DNA of 41,077 bases from an uncultured Clostridia bacterium (GCA_946186245.1 CAMHMN010000018.1:1-41077), one strand, 5' to 3'. Shown: positions 15,043 to 24,325, numbered from the stretch's first letter. Notes: generated from the sequence alone by a model not told the origin. Numbers and translations are program-made.

Positions 15043-16149
15043 ATGAAGCCTGTGGGGATCTACATCCACGTGCCGTTCTGCCGGTACAAATGCCCCTACT
15101 GCGATTTTTACTCGGTGACGGCAAAGGATGAACTGCTCGACAGATACACCGCAGAAACCCTGCGCCGGGTTTCATTGCTTTCGGACAGGGGAATCTCCGC
15201 GGATACGGTCTACTTCGGCGGAGGCACCCCTTCCCTTCTGGGCGGTCAGCGAATCGCACGCATTATGGATGCGCTGCGCAAGAGCGTGGAAATTACCGGC
15301 GATGCAGAAGTCACCGCGGAAGCCAATCCCGCGAACGACCTCGGCGATTTTCTGGAGGGATGCGCCGCTTCGGGAATCAACCGTCTGTCGCTGGGAATGC
15401 AGTCGGCTCTCAGAAAAGAGCTTTCGGCACTCGGCAGAAGGCACGCGCCGGACGACGTTCTGCGGGCAATGGAAACCGCTTACCGCTGCGGCATAGACAA
15501 TATTTCACTCGACCTCATGCTGGGAGTCCCCATGCAGACGGCAGCATCACTGGAGCAATCGCTGCGGTTCATAGAGGAATCCTCACCGGCGCATGTCTCG
15601 GCCTATATGCTCAAAATCGAGGAAAACACACCGTTCTACCGCATTCAGAATGCCCTGAATATCGCGGACGAAGACGGGCTTGCCGACATGTACGAGCTGA
15701 CATTCAACCGTCTGGAACAGGCGGGATACGTCCAGTACGAAATCTCCAATGCGTCAAAGCCCGGATTTGAAAGCCGTCACAATCTGAAATACTGGAACTG
15801 CGACCAATATATCGGAATCGGACCTTCCGCACACGGCTTTTATGACGGAAGACGCTATTATTCTGACCGCAGCCTGGACAGATTTCTTTCGGGTTCTGCG
15901 CCGAACGACGACGGAGAAGGCGGTACCCTGGAGGAATATGTCATGCTTCGTCTGCGGCTTTCCGAGGGGCTGACGCAAACGGGCATGAAAGAACGATTCG
16001 GGATTGACATTCCCAAAGGAATGCGTGACTGCGCATCATCTCCCGTAATGGTTCCCTATTGCATATGCGACGGACAAGGAATACGCCTCACCCGAAAGGG
16101 GATGCTGATTTCCAATGAGGTAATTTGCCGCCTTACGGAGCTTATGTGA
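15043..16149 (+). CDS. hemW: Radical SAM heme chaperone HemW
   Basis: 368 residues. Members of this family (formerly called HemN-like) bind and insert heme and do not make porphyrin. Seen: the 4Fe-4S radical SAM motif CRYKCPYCDFYS (about residues 13-24, CxxxCxxC), the SAM-binding FGGGTPSLL (about 60-68), RLSLGMQS (about 112), and LGRRHAP (about 128). The C-terminal HemW domain follows (SAHGFYDGRRYYSD, LEEYVMLRLRLSEGL). The ATG at 15043 is chosen because the family N-terminus MKPVGIYIHVPFC starts there, with GGGGAAG just upstream; the open frame back to 14863 is a shadow of ruvX. Confidence 0.95.
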   Translation: MKPVGIYIHVPFCRYKCPYCDFYSVTAKDELLDRYTAETLRRVSLLSDRGISADTVYFGGGTPSLLGGQRIARIMDALRKSVEITGDAEVTAEANPANDLGDFLEGCAASGINRLSLGMQSALRKELSALGRRHAPDDVLRAMETAYRCGIDNISLDLMLGVPMQTAASLEQSLRFIEESSPAHVSAYMLKIEENTPFYRIQNALNIADEDGLADMYELTFNRLEQAGYVQYEISNASKPGFESRHNLKYWNCDQYIGIGPSAHGFYDGRRYYSDRSLDRFLSGSAPNDDGEGGTLEEYVMLRLRLSEGLTQTGMKERFGIDIPKGMRDCASSPVMVPYCICDGQGIRLTRKGMLISNEVICRLTELM

Positions 16150-16206
16150 AAATAACAATTTTTTTCGTATTGTTTTCCGAATTTCTAGTGAATTCCATTA
16201 AAACTA

Positions 16207-16235
16207 TTTACTTTTTTTCTTTCATATGGTAGAAT
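16207..16235 (+). promoter_or_regulatory. Sigma-A promoter of the zinc-ribbon membrane protein pair
   Basis: TTTACT (16207-16212), 17 bases, TAGAAT (16230-16235); AAAGAGG ribosome site at 16256-16262. Confidence 0.75.
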
Positions 16236-16270
16236 GACTGTAGTCAAATGAATAGAAAGAGGTAATTTTC

Positions 16271-17002
16271 ATGAGTTATTGCTCAAACTGCGGCGGCAGA
16301 CTGAACGACAACGGCATATGCCCCAACTGCGGAGGCATGAGCGAGGCCAATGTAAAGCCCGCACAGATGGAGGATTCCGACGTTCTCGCCTGCGTCAAGG
16401 CGTTTTTCTCTGAATCCCCTCTCAAAGGCGTCGAAAAGGCAGCTCGCACACGTTCTGCTGCGGTATGGGTCACCTTCGGTTCCCTGTTTATCGTTTCCGC
16501 TTCCGCCATGTCACTCGGGGCGTTTGGCACACTGTCTTCCGGATTCTTCCGCGAAGTATGCGGCTCACGGATAGCGTCTGTCATAGAGAATGCATCAGGT
16601 TCTTCCGGGAAGACGATCCTGTCCTTCGGCACACTCACCGTCCATTCGGCAATCATGGCGATCATTGTCATGATTCTGCTCACGGTCATCACGGAGATCG
16701 CCTTCATTCACGCAACGGAAAAACCTTCGCCTAGTCAGGCGCTTAATATCTCTGCCTTTTCCCTGCTCCCTCTTTCGGTTGCCATGCTGCTTTCCATTCC
16801 TGTCGCGCTTATTTCCTCATCGCTCGGAATTATGCTCTGCATGATCGGCATCATCGCTTCCGCCGTATGCTATTATTTCGGAATCCAAAAAGCCTCCCCA
16901 TTCAAACGCAGTCCTTTTCTGACGCTGCTTTGCTCGACAGTGGTGGCAGCCGTGATTCTGGCACTCTGCTCGAATTGTCTGGCGATGCTCTTCTTCGGAT
17001 AA
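16271..17002 (+). CDS. Zinc-ribbon multi-spanning membrane protein, function unknown
   Basis: 243 residues. The N-terminus is a small zinc ribbon: Cys4-x2-Cys7 and Cys17-x2-Cys20, each followed by Gly. A soluble linker (about 25-60) leads to about five hydrophobic spans (roughly 66-90, 115-140, 155-178, 180-203, 220-242). Bacterial membrane proteins with this head often handle envelope or signalling tasks, but I recognise no specific family and assign no function. It is translated from its own promoter and followed 19 bases later by another membrane protein; the pair probably works together. Confidence 0.8.
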   Translation: MSYCSNCGGRLNDNGICPNCGGMSEANVKPAQMEDSDVLACVKAFFSESPLKGVEKAARTRSAAVWVTFGSLFIVSASAMSLGAFGTLSSGFFREVCGSRIASVIENASGSSGKTILSFGTLTVHSAIMAIIVMILLTVITEIAFIHATEKPSPSQALNISAFSLLPLSVAMLLSIPVALISSSLGIMLCMIGIIASAVCYYFGIQKASPFKRSPFLTLLCSTVVAAVILALCSNCLAMLFFG

Positions 17003-17021
17003 TGGAGGGGTGGTAAAGCAT

Positions 17022-17966
17022 ATGACAAAGAATTCCATCGATTACATTACCAAGAAACACTTCCGTTCGTTTTCGAGCTTCCTCGTAACGCTTATTACGG
17101 CAGCGATTGCCGCGCTGTCCGCTTATCTTTCGGTCATGAATGGCCTTAACGCAGCATTCGCGGTATTTGCCGGGTTTGCGATTCTCTCGGTTTTGTTCTC
17201 TGTCATCAGTCTTTTTTCGCCAGGAACAGGCTGTACACTGATGAGAATAACCATCTCGGTAAACGCATTCGCATGCTTTTTCGCCGGAATGGGAACATTC
17301 ACGCTCGGCTATCTCTTCATCCGTCATGGCGGATCCCAGGATCGGATAAACGATCTTCTCAGAGAATTCGGATACGGCACGATCGCAACAGCCCCCAAAA
17401 CCACCGGCGCCCTGTTGTTTGCCGCCTCGGTTATTCTGTATCTCGCTTCCGGATGTGCATTCTTCGGGCACAGATATCTCGGAGCTGCCCGAAGCTGCTG
17501 CGAGGGGACATTAAAGAGAAACGGATTCCGCGTATTTCCTCTGCTTTCGTTTCTTCTGTTCGCGGCAGTCGGTTGTGCCGTGGCAGTATTCTTCCTGCTG
17601 TCCGGACAATCATTTATCGATCAGATAACGGCGGGCTTATATCCGATGCTTGTTTTGCTGTTACTGGCGCTGCTTTTGCTTCACCTGCTCTTCTCAGGAA
17701 TCTGCGCAAGATCGCTTGCAAGAAAGACATTTGCCTTCAAGGTGTTTGAAAAGCAGATCATGAAGGTGGAAACAAATGCTGACGGCACGGTTTACGTTCC
17801 CATAAACGAGGACAAGGAACCGGACGCGGAAGAACCCCTCACCCCGTCGAAGAAAAAGGATGTCAGCAGTGAAAAACGCAGCGGAAAGCAGTACATTAAG
17901 GATTTTGCCCCTTCCTCCCCGGGCAATTCCGAGTACGTTGAATACGCGGAAGGCGATATTCTTTAA
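17022..17966 (+). CDS. Multi-spanning membrane protein, function unknown
   Basis: 314 residues with about six hydrophobic spans (roughly 17-39, 44-66, 74-98, 126-146, 168-190, 200-226) and a hydrophilic, Lys/Glu/Asp-rich cytoplasmic tail from about 235 on. No motif recognised. The ATG at 17022 is chosen because GGAGGGG (17004-17010) lies 11 bases upstream; a GTG at 17010 would overlap that site. It probably forms a two-gene operon with the zinc-ribbon gene and ends at a strong terminator. Confidence 0.8.
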   Translation: MTKNSIDYITKKHFRSFSSFLVTLITAAIAALSAYLSVMNGLNAAFAVFAGFAILSVLFSVISLFSPGTGCTLMRITISVNAFACFFAGMGTFTLGYLFIRHGGSQDRINDLLREFGYGTIATAPKTTGALLFAASVILYLASGCAFFGHRYLGAARSCCEGTLKRNGFRVFPLLSFLLFAAVGCAVAVFFLLSGQSFIDQITAGLYPMLVLLLLALLLLHLLFSGICARSLARKTFAFKVFEKQIMKVETNADGTVYVPINEDKEPDAEEPLTPSKKKDVSSEKRSGKQYIKDFAPSSPGNSEYVEYAEGDIL

Positions 17967-17976
17967 CCAATAAATG

Positions 17977-18025
17977 AATAACCCGGTCGGTATCTGGCTA
18001 CATCAGATGCCGACCGGGTTATTTT
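17977..18025. terminator. Bidirectional terminator
   Basis: AATAACCCGGTCGG (17977-17990) pairs with CCGACCGGGTTATT (18010-18023), and ATCTG with CAGAT extends the stem, followed by TTTT. It serves the membrane protein operon and the convergent gene at 18057. Confidence 0.9.
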
Positions 18026-18056
18026 GATAATTGAATCAACCGACTCGATTGAACTG

Positions 18057-19085
18057 TCAGTTTTCAGCGTACGAAACGGTGATGACGATTTCGTTGTCGA
18101 TGATGGTGACGTTCTTGAACTTCAGATCATGGATAATATCGCTGACCACACCGGCTGCCCAGTTCTTGAACCAGCCTGTTATGCCGTCTACGAGGTTGTT
18201 CCACCATTTTTCCACAGCGTTCTTGTCCTCGTCGTTGTTTTCCTTCTTCTCGTCGACCTCAAGATTGAGCTGTTTGATGGTGACTTCCGTAATCTTGTCG
18301 TTGAAATCAGTCGTATCGTAATAAATCATGCCATTATGAACTGAAATACTCTCATATTCTATGTTGTTTCCGACAAACTCAATAATCTTTTCCGACGGAA
18401 GATTGAGACTGCCGAGATAGGATTTCTCCATGGAAACAATGATGTACGGATCGTCGTAACTCAGTCTTGCCACCGCCCTTACCGGCCACGTGATGCCTTT
18501 ATACTTTATGCGGGCGTAAATCGTAGCCCTGTCGCTGGCGATGACCGAGAAAAGGTCGATGATCTCTATTCCGTGTTCGGCTGCCTTTTCGGCGGATTTT
18601 TCCTTTACGGTTGTGAGGAACATATTGACCTCATCGGAATTGAGTCTGATTTCACGATCTTTCAGCGCCTCAAGCGCGGAATCCACGGCGACCGTCTTCA
18701 TGTCGGTCTTGACCTCCGGCGCGGAAGGCATTTCGTCTCTTGTGGCAAAGAAGAACAGCACCACGCCGCCTATGACCGCCACCACCAGCAGGAAGATAAT
18801 CAGCGCGCCCAGCGCTTTGAAGATCCTGCCGACGACACCCGGCTTTTTGGGATTTCCGTTCTGGGGGTCTCCGCTCTCCGCAAGAATGCCGGTTTCTTCC
18901 CTCTTTACAACCGCCTTCGCGGACTTTTGCCTGTCAGCTTTTTTGTCAGGCTGGGATTTGCCGCTCTTCTGCCGGGTTGGTTCTCCTGTCGCCGCAGATT
19001 CTACCGGACCGGTTGTGGGCTGCACATGCTCACCGTCCGCAGTACTTCCGCCCAGAGGAATTGCCAAGGTTTTTTCTTCTTCCAT
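18057..19085 (-). CDS. Single-pass membrane protein with YpmS-like extracytoplasmic part
   Basis: 342 residues: a hydrophilic cytoplasmic N-terminus of about 85 residues rich in Lys, Gln, Pro and Ser, one span (about 90-113, GALIIFLLVVAVIGGVVLFF), then an extracytoplasmic domain. REIRLNSDEVNMFLTTVKEK (about 142-161) recalls the early motif of YpmS/DUF2140 proteins, but the match is loose. A hydrophilic Glu/Asp/Lys insert (about 283-300) precedes a short C-terminal beta-like segment. ATG at 19085 follows AAGGAG by 10 bases. It sits 67 bases after mutS2 and could be the last gene of that operon. Function unknown. Confidence 0.75.
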   Translation of the reverse strand: MEEEKTLAIPLGGSTADGEHVQPTTGPVESAATGEPTRQKSGKSQPDKKADRQKSAKAVVKREETGILAESGDPQNGNPKKPGVVGRIFKALGALIIFLLVVAVIGGVVLFFFATRDEMPSAPEVKTDMKTVAVDSALEALKDREIRLNSDEVNMFLTTVKEKSAEKAAEHGIEIIDLFSVIASDRATIYARIKYKGITWPVRAVARLSYDDPYIIVSMEKSYLGSLNLPSEKIIEFVGNNIEYESISVHNGMIYYDTTDFNDKITEVTIKQLNLEVDEKKENNDEDKNAVEKWWNNLVDGITGWFKNWAAGVVSDIIHDLKFKNVTIIDNEIVITVSYAEN

Positions 19086-19152
19086 TTTTCATTGCTCCTT
19101 CTTAGAATAAATAATAAAGATATAAAATTTGCATAAAGCAAAATAACGCGCC

Positions 19153-21546
19153 TTATTTTTTCAGTTCAAGTATGGTAACGCCTGTTTCTCCCTCACCGTA
19201 AACACCGAGTCGGAAGGATTTGACGCTGGGATGCTTTTTGAAATGCTGATGAAGTCCTGCCCGGAGGGCACCGGTGCCTTTGCCGTGAATCACCCTGACT
19301 TCCCCCAGCTTCATGACGATCGCGTGGTCGATGACCCGATCTACTTCCAGAATGCCTTCCTCAACGGTGCAGCCTCTGACGTCCACCTCGGTCTGCACCT
19401 TCTTGGTGTCTATGGAATGGGTGGTACCGCTCTTCTTCGGCTGCTTCTGACCGTTGAGCGTTACCTTGCTTTCCTCGATCAGACGCAGCTCGCTCAGCTT
19501 CACGCGGGATTTGATGATGCCCATCTGCACCTCGACATTGCCCGATTTGTCCGGCAGCCGCAGCACCGTTCCGCGTTCGTTGATGCCGAACACCTCCACG
19601 GTGTCCCCGATTTTCAGCGCGCGTGGAAGGACGTAGCCTTCATTGGAACGCGTTTCGACGGGGTTGACGGAATCCTCTATCCTGCGCAGTCTCGCGCGGA
19701 GACTGGCCTTGGCGTCGCCGTTGAGAGCCGCGATTTTCGCCGATTCGTAATCCTTGCGCAGACGGTCAATCTCCTTGAGAAGGTCGTCGGCTTCCGCCCT
19801 CGCCTGTGCCACGATGCGTTCCGCCTCGCGGCGTGCGTTCTGCACCTCGCGCTTTTTCTCTTCCTCCAGCCTGCGCTCCTTCTCCAGCATTTCCGCTTTC
19901 AGGGCTTCGGACTCCAGACGGATCTTCTCGGCCTCCTCCAGCCTGCGCTCCATCTCCTGACGCGAGCTGTCAAGCTGTGCCACTACGTCCTCAACACGGG
20001 TATTCTCGCCCGAAACGAGATTCTGCGCACGTTCCACCACTTCATCCGGCATACCCAGATGGGCGCAGATCGCAAAGGCGTTGGAACGTCCCGGCAGACC
20101 GATCAGCAGCTTGTAGGTGGGGCGAAGGGTTTCCACATCGAATTCACAGCTCCCGTTCTCCACACCCGAAGTGGTCAGCGCGTAGCTTTTCAGCTCGGCG
20201 TAGTGGGTAGTGGCCGCTATCCTCGCACCTTTTGAACGAAGCTGCTCAATGATCGACTCGGCCAGGGCAGCGCCTTCGATGGGATCGGTTCCCGCTCCCA
20301 GCTCGTCGAGCAGCACAAGCGAATGCTCCCCGGCCGCTTTGAGAATGCGGATGATATTGGTCATATGCGCCGAGAAAGTGGAAAGCGACTGCTCTATCGA
20401 CTGCTCGTCGCCGATGTCGGCGAGTACGTTTTCAAACACTGAAATCCGGCTGTTGGCGCCGGCAGGTATCATCAGACCGCACATGGTCATGACGGTGAGA
20501 AGGCCCAGCGTCTTCAGCGTGACCGTCTTGCCGCCCGTATTGGGGCCTGTGATCATCAATGTATCAAATTCTCCCCCCAGACGGATGTCCGAGGGAACGA
20601 CCTTCTTTTTGTGTATCAGCGGATGACGTGCCTTTTTGAGATCGATCACGCCGTCGGCGGTCACAACAGGCAGCGAACAATCCATGTCATAAGCCAGATT
20701 CGCCTTGGCAAAAAGAAGGTCAAGCGCGATCATGTTGTGATAGCTGGAAATGAGCATATCCGCGTTGTCACCGCATTCTCCCGAAAGGGCTGTGAGAATT
20801 CGCTCGATTTCCTCCTGCTCCCTGCCTTTGAGGAGCTTGATGTCATTGTTGGTTTCCACCACCGCCATCGGTTCGATGAAAACCGTCGCGCCTGACGACG
20901 ACGTATCATGCACCAGACCCGCCACCTGACTGCGGAATTCCGCCTTGACAGGCACCACGAAGCGTCCGTCACGCATGGTGACAAGCGCTTCCTGCAGGTA
21001 TTTCTGATAGGTGGCCGAACGGATCAGCTTGTCGAGCTGCTCGCGCACGCGGGCTTCGGCGCTCTTGATCTTGCGGCGTATGTTGTAAAGCTCCGCCGAA
21101 GCGCGGTCGTTTATCTCGTCGGGGCTGTCGATGGAGGTGACAATTTTTTCCTCCAGGCGGTTGTTGGTGGCCAGCGTCATAAACAGCCCGTCCAGTGAGG
21201 TGGAAACGCCCTCGCAATGGCTACGCCAGTCACGCAGCGTCCGTATGGTACGCATGACCGAGGCAATCCGCAGCAATTCCCCCATGGAAAGCACCGCGCC
21301 CGACTGCGCCCTTCTGAGGGCATTGGAAATATTCGGCGCGCCCGCAAATCCCGGGGTGCCGAACCTGCCCGCCAGCATATGCGCGTCGGCGGTCTGCTGC
21401 AGCATTTCGTGAACCTTGTTGAGGTCGGTCTGCGGCTGAATTCTGAGCGCTTCCTCGGCGGTATCGGCGCAGGAGCATTTTGCCGCAAGCATCTCCAGCA
21501 CCTTGCCGAGTTCCAGCACTCTGTAATCTCTGTTTGTAATATCCAT
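19153..21546 (-). CDS. mutS2: Endonuclease MutS2
   Basis: 797 residues. MutS2 proteins are MutS-like ATPases lacking the mismatch-recognition domain; known roles include suppressing recombination and, in Bacillus, rescuing collided ribosomes. Seen: N-terminal MDITNRDYRVLELGKVLEML, the ATPase Walker A TGPNTGGKT (about residue 335), Walker B LVLLDELGAGTDP (about 410), a long coiled coil rich in Glu, Arg and Ala (about 515-630), a KOW-like segment and the C-terminal Smr nuclease domain VDVRGCTVEEG with HGKGTGALR (last 85 residues). The start at 21546 matches the family; the frame open to 22011 is a shadow of the acetyltransferase gene, which ends 11 bases upstream. Confidence 0.96.
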   Translation of the reverse strand: MDITNRDYRVLELGKVLEMLAAKCSCADTAEEALRIQPQTDLNKVHEMLQQTADAHMLAGRFGTPGFAGAPNISNALRRAQSGAVLSMGELLRIASVMRTIRTLRDWRSHCEGVSTSLDGLFMTLATNNRLEEKIVTSIDSPDEINDRASAELYNIRRKIKSAEARVREQLDKLIRSATYQKYLQEALVTMRDGRFVVPVKAEFRSQVAGLVHDTSSSGATVFIEPMAVVETNNDIKLLKGREQEEIERILTALSGECGDNADMLISSYHNMIALDLLFAKANLAYDMDCSLPVVTADGVIDLKKARHPLIHKKKVVPSDIRLGGEFDTLMITGPNTGGKTVTLKTLGLLTVMTMCGLMIPAGANSRISVFENVLADIGDEQSIEQSLSTFSAHMTNIIRILKAAGEHSLVLLDELGAGTDPIEGAALAESIIEQLRSKGARIAATTHYAELKSYALTTSGVENGSCEFDVETLRPTYKLLIGLPGRSNAFAICAHLGMPDEVVERAQNLVSGENTRVEDVVAQLDSSRQEMERRLEEAEKIRLESEALKAEMLEKERRLEEEKKREVQNARREAERIVAQARAEADDLLKEIDRLRKDYESAKIAALNGDAKASLRARLRRIEDSVNPVETRSNEGYVLPRALKIGDTVEVFGINERGTVLRLPDKSGNVEVQMGIIKSRVKLSELRLIEESKVTLNGQKQPKKSGTTHSIDTKKVQTEVDVRGCTVEEGILEVDRVIDHAIVMKLGEVRVIHGKGTGALRAGLHQHFKKHPSVKSFRLGVYGEGETGVTILELKK

Positions 21547-21557
21547 TATGTCTCCGT

Positions 21558-22322
21558 TCAAATCATCTTGTTTACAAAATCTTCGCTTCTGGCCGTCAAT
21601 TCCATCCATGCCGGACGGAAGCCGCTTCTGATGGCATTCCGCGCCGACCTGACATTCGACCACGCGGCACAATAAAAAGGCACTTTGCCCAGAGCAAATA
21701 CCTCGAGGGCAAGCCTGGAAGTGACTGCCGAAGCAATGCCGTGCCTGCGGTATTCCGGAAGCACGTCCACCCCTATCTGCCACATGCTGTCGCAGTCGGA
21801 GGACGCCCCGGCCAGTCCGGCGAGCCGCTGGCCGTCGAACGCACCCACGGCAATCTCGTCCCTCTCGCTGTGCTCGGCGCAGATGGCGTTTCCGAACTGC
21901 GGAAGGTAGTACTTTTTGAATTCTTCCCTGCCCATCACCCTGAGTTCCAAGCCGCAATCCCTGGGAACAATCCGCTCGGGCACAGGGAGATAGTATTCCG
22001 CCATGAAGCAAACCTTATATCCGTATTTTTGCACCGCATCGTTCAGCGCAAGAAGGGCGGGCGTTTCAAAGCTGCGCACCGCGCCGTATTTTTCAATGTA
22101 TTTTTCCGCGAAGGGAGCAAATTCTTCACTTGCAGATGCCACCACATTATTTCCGTATGTAACCAGCTGACAGAAGAAGGGCAGCTCCAGATATTTGCGG
22201 GCGTTTTGATCGGGGTGCGAAATAACGACCTTATTCCTGTCCGAACAAAAATCTTCAGGCGCACAGCCCAGATCAACAGCCGACTGCTCCATCGCAATCT
22301 GCACTATTTTTTCATATGTCAT
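21558..22322 (-). CDS. GNAT family N-acetyltransferase
   Basis: 254 residues. The C-terminal half carries a GNAT fold: LAGLAGASSDCDSMWQIGVD, then the acetyl-CoA-binding loop VLPEYRRHGIASAVTSRLA (Q/RxxGxA form) and YCAAWSNVRSARNAIRSGF. The N-terminal half (about 1-120) has no motif I recognise. Substrate unknown. I start at the ATG at 22322, which has AGGAA 7 bases upstream; an ATG at 22340 lacks a ribosome site. It lies between recO and mutS2 with gaps of 28 and 11 bases. Confidence 0.88.
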   Translation of the reverse strand: MTYEKIVQIAMEQSAVDLGCAPEDFCSDRNKVVISHPDQNARKYLELPFFCQLVTYGNNVVASASEEFAPFAEKYIEKYGAVRSFETPALLALNDAVQKYGYKVCFMAEYYLPVPERIVPRDCGLELRVMGREEFKKYYLPQFGNAICAEHSERDEIAVGAFDGQRLAGLAGASSDCDSMWQIGVDVLPEYRRHGIASAVTSRLALEVFALGKVPFYCAAWSNVRSARNAIRSGFRPAWMELTARSEDFVNKMI

Positions 22323-22350
22323 GGTTCTGTTCCTGTTCATTAATTCTATA

Positions 22351-23094
22351 TTACATCATCGTTTTCAAAAATGCAAGGGTAGTAAGATTCTTTTCTATTT
22401 TGGATAACGCAAATGCTTCCGCCGCTTCCGAAAACTGCTTCAGGCTTTCGTCGCTCAATGTAAAAGCAAAAAGCTTTCTGAGGTCGGCATACACGGAATG
22501 ACGAAGAGCCGTCATCGCCCCCCTGCTGAGTCTTACGGCATATTCGCCGCCTTTGACGCCGCAATTTCCGCAGCGGATTCTTCCCGTCGCAGGCATGAAA
22601 TACATCAGGTCATGTTCATACGCGCCGCATTCACGGCACATCACAAGATCGGGCATATACCCTGCCATGCTGAGCATGCGCATTTCCGCAGCCGCCTTCA
22701 CCAGAAGCGGCGGGCGGCTGTTTTCGGAAAGGTACCACAGCGCCGTCCGCATCAGCTGCAGGTACTCGCCCGCCGGCTGTTCCTCCGGCACAAGCTCCAT
22801 CGTAAGCTGGCAGAGATACTGCGCCACAGACAGCCGGAAAATATCCTCCCGCAGTCCCGTGTATAATTCCTCGTACTGCGATTCGTCCATGATATAGGTA
22901 TCCCTGCGGCGAAAAAGCTCATAGCTGCCATAGACAAACTGCGCCGTGGCCGTGGAATTCTTGTTTTTCATGCTTTTGGCACCCTTGGCGAACGCGCTGA
23001 TCACACCGTGCGTATCGGTCAGAATGGTGCAGAACCGGTCGCTGTCACCCGATTGGCTCACCTTCAGCACTATTCCCGACACCGTCAGATTCAT
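22351..23094 (-). CDS. recO: DNA repair protein RecO
   Basis: Recombination mediator of the RecFOR pathway that helps load RecA on SSB-coated single-stranded DNA. 247 residues: an N-terminal OB fold (VSGIVLKVSQSGDSDRFCTI), a helical middle and a zinc finger (CRECGAYEHDLMYFMP then CGNCG). The ATG at 23094 has GGAGGTGA 5-6 bases upstream; the open frame to 23166 has no support. Its first 50 bases overlap the YqzL-like gene, so the two are translationally linked. Confidence 0.95.
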   Translation of the reverse strand: MNLTVSGIVLKVSQSGDSDRFCTILTDTHGVISAFAKGAKSMKNKNSTATAQFVYGSYELFRRRDTYIMDESQYEELYTGLREDIFRLSVAQYLCQLTMELVPEEQPAGEYLQLMRTALWYLSENSRPPLLVKAAAEMRMLSMAGYMPDLVMCRECGAYEHDLMYFMPATGRIRCGNCGVKGGEYAVRLSRGAMTALRHSVYADLRKLFAFTLSDESLKQFSEAAEAFALSKIEKNLTTLAFLKTMM

Positions 23095-23248
23095 GTTTCT
23101 CACCTCCGGCAGGTGTTTCCCCGACGGAATTCTCCGTTTGCGGACGCCTGACATATCCCTGCGCATAAATGTCGATTCCCCGGCTGAGCAGATAATAATC
23201 CACCCTGCCCGTCTCGATGAATTTTTCCCATGCTTCCCTGCTGTCCAT
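23045..23248 (-). CDS. YqzL-like small protein
   Basis: 67-residue protein. The first 25 residues (AWEKFIETGRVDYYLLSRG) match the small YqzL family known between era and recO in Firmicutes, which is exactly its position here. The remaining 40 residues are Gly/Glu/Ser-rich and probably disordered; YqzL proteins are usually shorter. ATG at 23248 is chosen with GGGTG about 9 bases upstream; a GTG at 23260 is possible. The end overlaps recO by 50 bases. Function unknown. Confidence 0.75.
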   Translation of the reverse strand: MDSREAWEKFIETGRVDYYLLSRGIDIYAQGYVRRPQTENSVGETPAGGEKHESDGVGNSAEGEPIG

Positions 23249-23366
23249 TTTTGTCGTCACCCGATATCTTTGTATTTATTACTATCATTGACAGAATATT
23301 AAAAATCATCAATACAGGTCGACAATATTTACAAAAAATTTTTGCATGAACCAAAATGTGACAGGC

Positions 23367-24311
23367 TTATTTTTCCTCCACATAGCCGAACCGTTTCAGA
23401 CCTCCCGCCTTGTTGCGCCAATCGGGAGTGACCTTGACCCACAGCTTGAGATTGATTTTGGTTTCGAGGAATTTCTCCAGGTCGGTCCGGGCAAAACTGC
23501 CGATCTTTTTGAGCATCGCGCCGCCCTTGCCGATGATGATGCCCTTGTGCGATTCCTTCTCGCAGTAGATGGTCGCTTCTATGTCCATGATAGAGCCGTC
23601 CGGACGCTCGCGCATTTTTTCAATCTCAACAGCCGTGCCGTGCGGCACCTCGTCGCTGAGCAGCCGCAGCATTTTTTCCCGGATGATCTCGGCGGCAATC
23701 ACCCTTTCCGGCTGGTCGGTGAGGGTGTCGTCGTCAAAGAAATGCGGGCCTTCCTCCGCCATTTCGCAGAGCTTATCGATAAGCTGCTCCATGCCGTCTC
23801 CGTCCTGCGCACTGACTGGAATGATTCCTGCAAAGTCGTACAGTTCCGCCAATTGAGAAATGCGTTCCAGCAGCTTGGACTTGTCGGTGAGCCTGTCGAT
23901 TTTGTTGATGGCAAGCAGAACAGGCATATCCAGCTTTTTGAATTTTTCAATCAGCTCCAGTTCGGCTTCGTGCAGCTTTCCGCTGTCCTCCACCACCATC
24001 AGGCACATGTCCACGTCGCCTATGCTGTCGACAATGGTCTTTACCATGTAATCGCCCAGCTTGTTCTTCGGCTTATGCATGCCGGGGGTATCGGTGAAGA
24101 CAAGCTGCGTTTCGCCGTATTCTCCCGCATTCATCACGCCCATGATCTTGCTGCGTGTGGTCTGCGGCTTGGCCGAAACAATGGCGATCTTTTCGCCGAG
24201 AAGCCGGTTGAGCAGCGAGGATTTGCCGACATTCGGCTTACCGACAATTGCCACAAACGCAGATTTTGTTGTCACTTCTTTATTCAAATGATTCAACTCC
24301 GTATGCTTCAT
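23367..24311 (-). CDS. era: GTPase Era
   Basis: Essential GTPase that binds the 3' end of 16S rRNA during 30S assembly. Seen: G1 GKPNVGKSS (about residues 24-32), G2 region PQTTRSKI, G3 DTPGMH (about 77), G4 NKID (about 131), SAQDGDG as G5, and the C-terminal KH domain with GKGGAMLKKIG. The start is ambiguous: ATG at 24311 has no ribosome site and sits about 8 bases from the predicted transcript start, while TTG at 24287 has GGAG 9 bases upstream and gives the usual Era N-terminus. The longer form is reported. era-yqzL-recO is a conserved Firmicutes order. Confidence 0.96.
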   Translation of the reverse strand: MKHTELNHLNKEVTTKSAFVAIVGKPNVGKSSLLNRLLGEKIAIVSAKPQTTRSKIMGVMNAGEYGETQLVFTDTPGMHKPKNKLGDYMVKTIVDSIGDVDMCLMVVEDSGKLHEAELELIEKFKKLDMPVLLAINKIDRLTDKSKLLERISQLAELYDFAGIIPVSAQDGDGMEQLIDKLCEMAEEGPHFFDDDTLTDQPERVIAAEIIREKMLRLLSDEVPHGTAVEIEKMRERPDGSIMDIEATIYCEKESHKGIIIGKGGAMLKKIGSFARTDLEKFLETKINLKLWVKVTPDWRNKAGGLKRFGYVEEK

Positions 24312-24325
24312 TTATTTATGTCCAT

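Noticed and set aside
16150-16190. Terminator after hemW
   Set aside because: AACAAT/ATTGTT around a T-run is too weak to call; the T-run is in the loop.
21547-22011. N-terminal extension of MutS2
   Set aside because: The family start is at 21546; the extension is an out-of-frame reading of the acetyltransferase gene.
23318-23325. Spo0A box (TTGTCGAC) in the era-yqzL gap
   Set aside because: Seven of eight bases match, which is expected by chance in 41 kb; no further sites cluster there.
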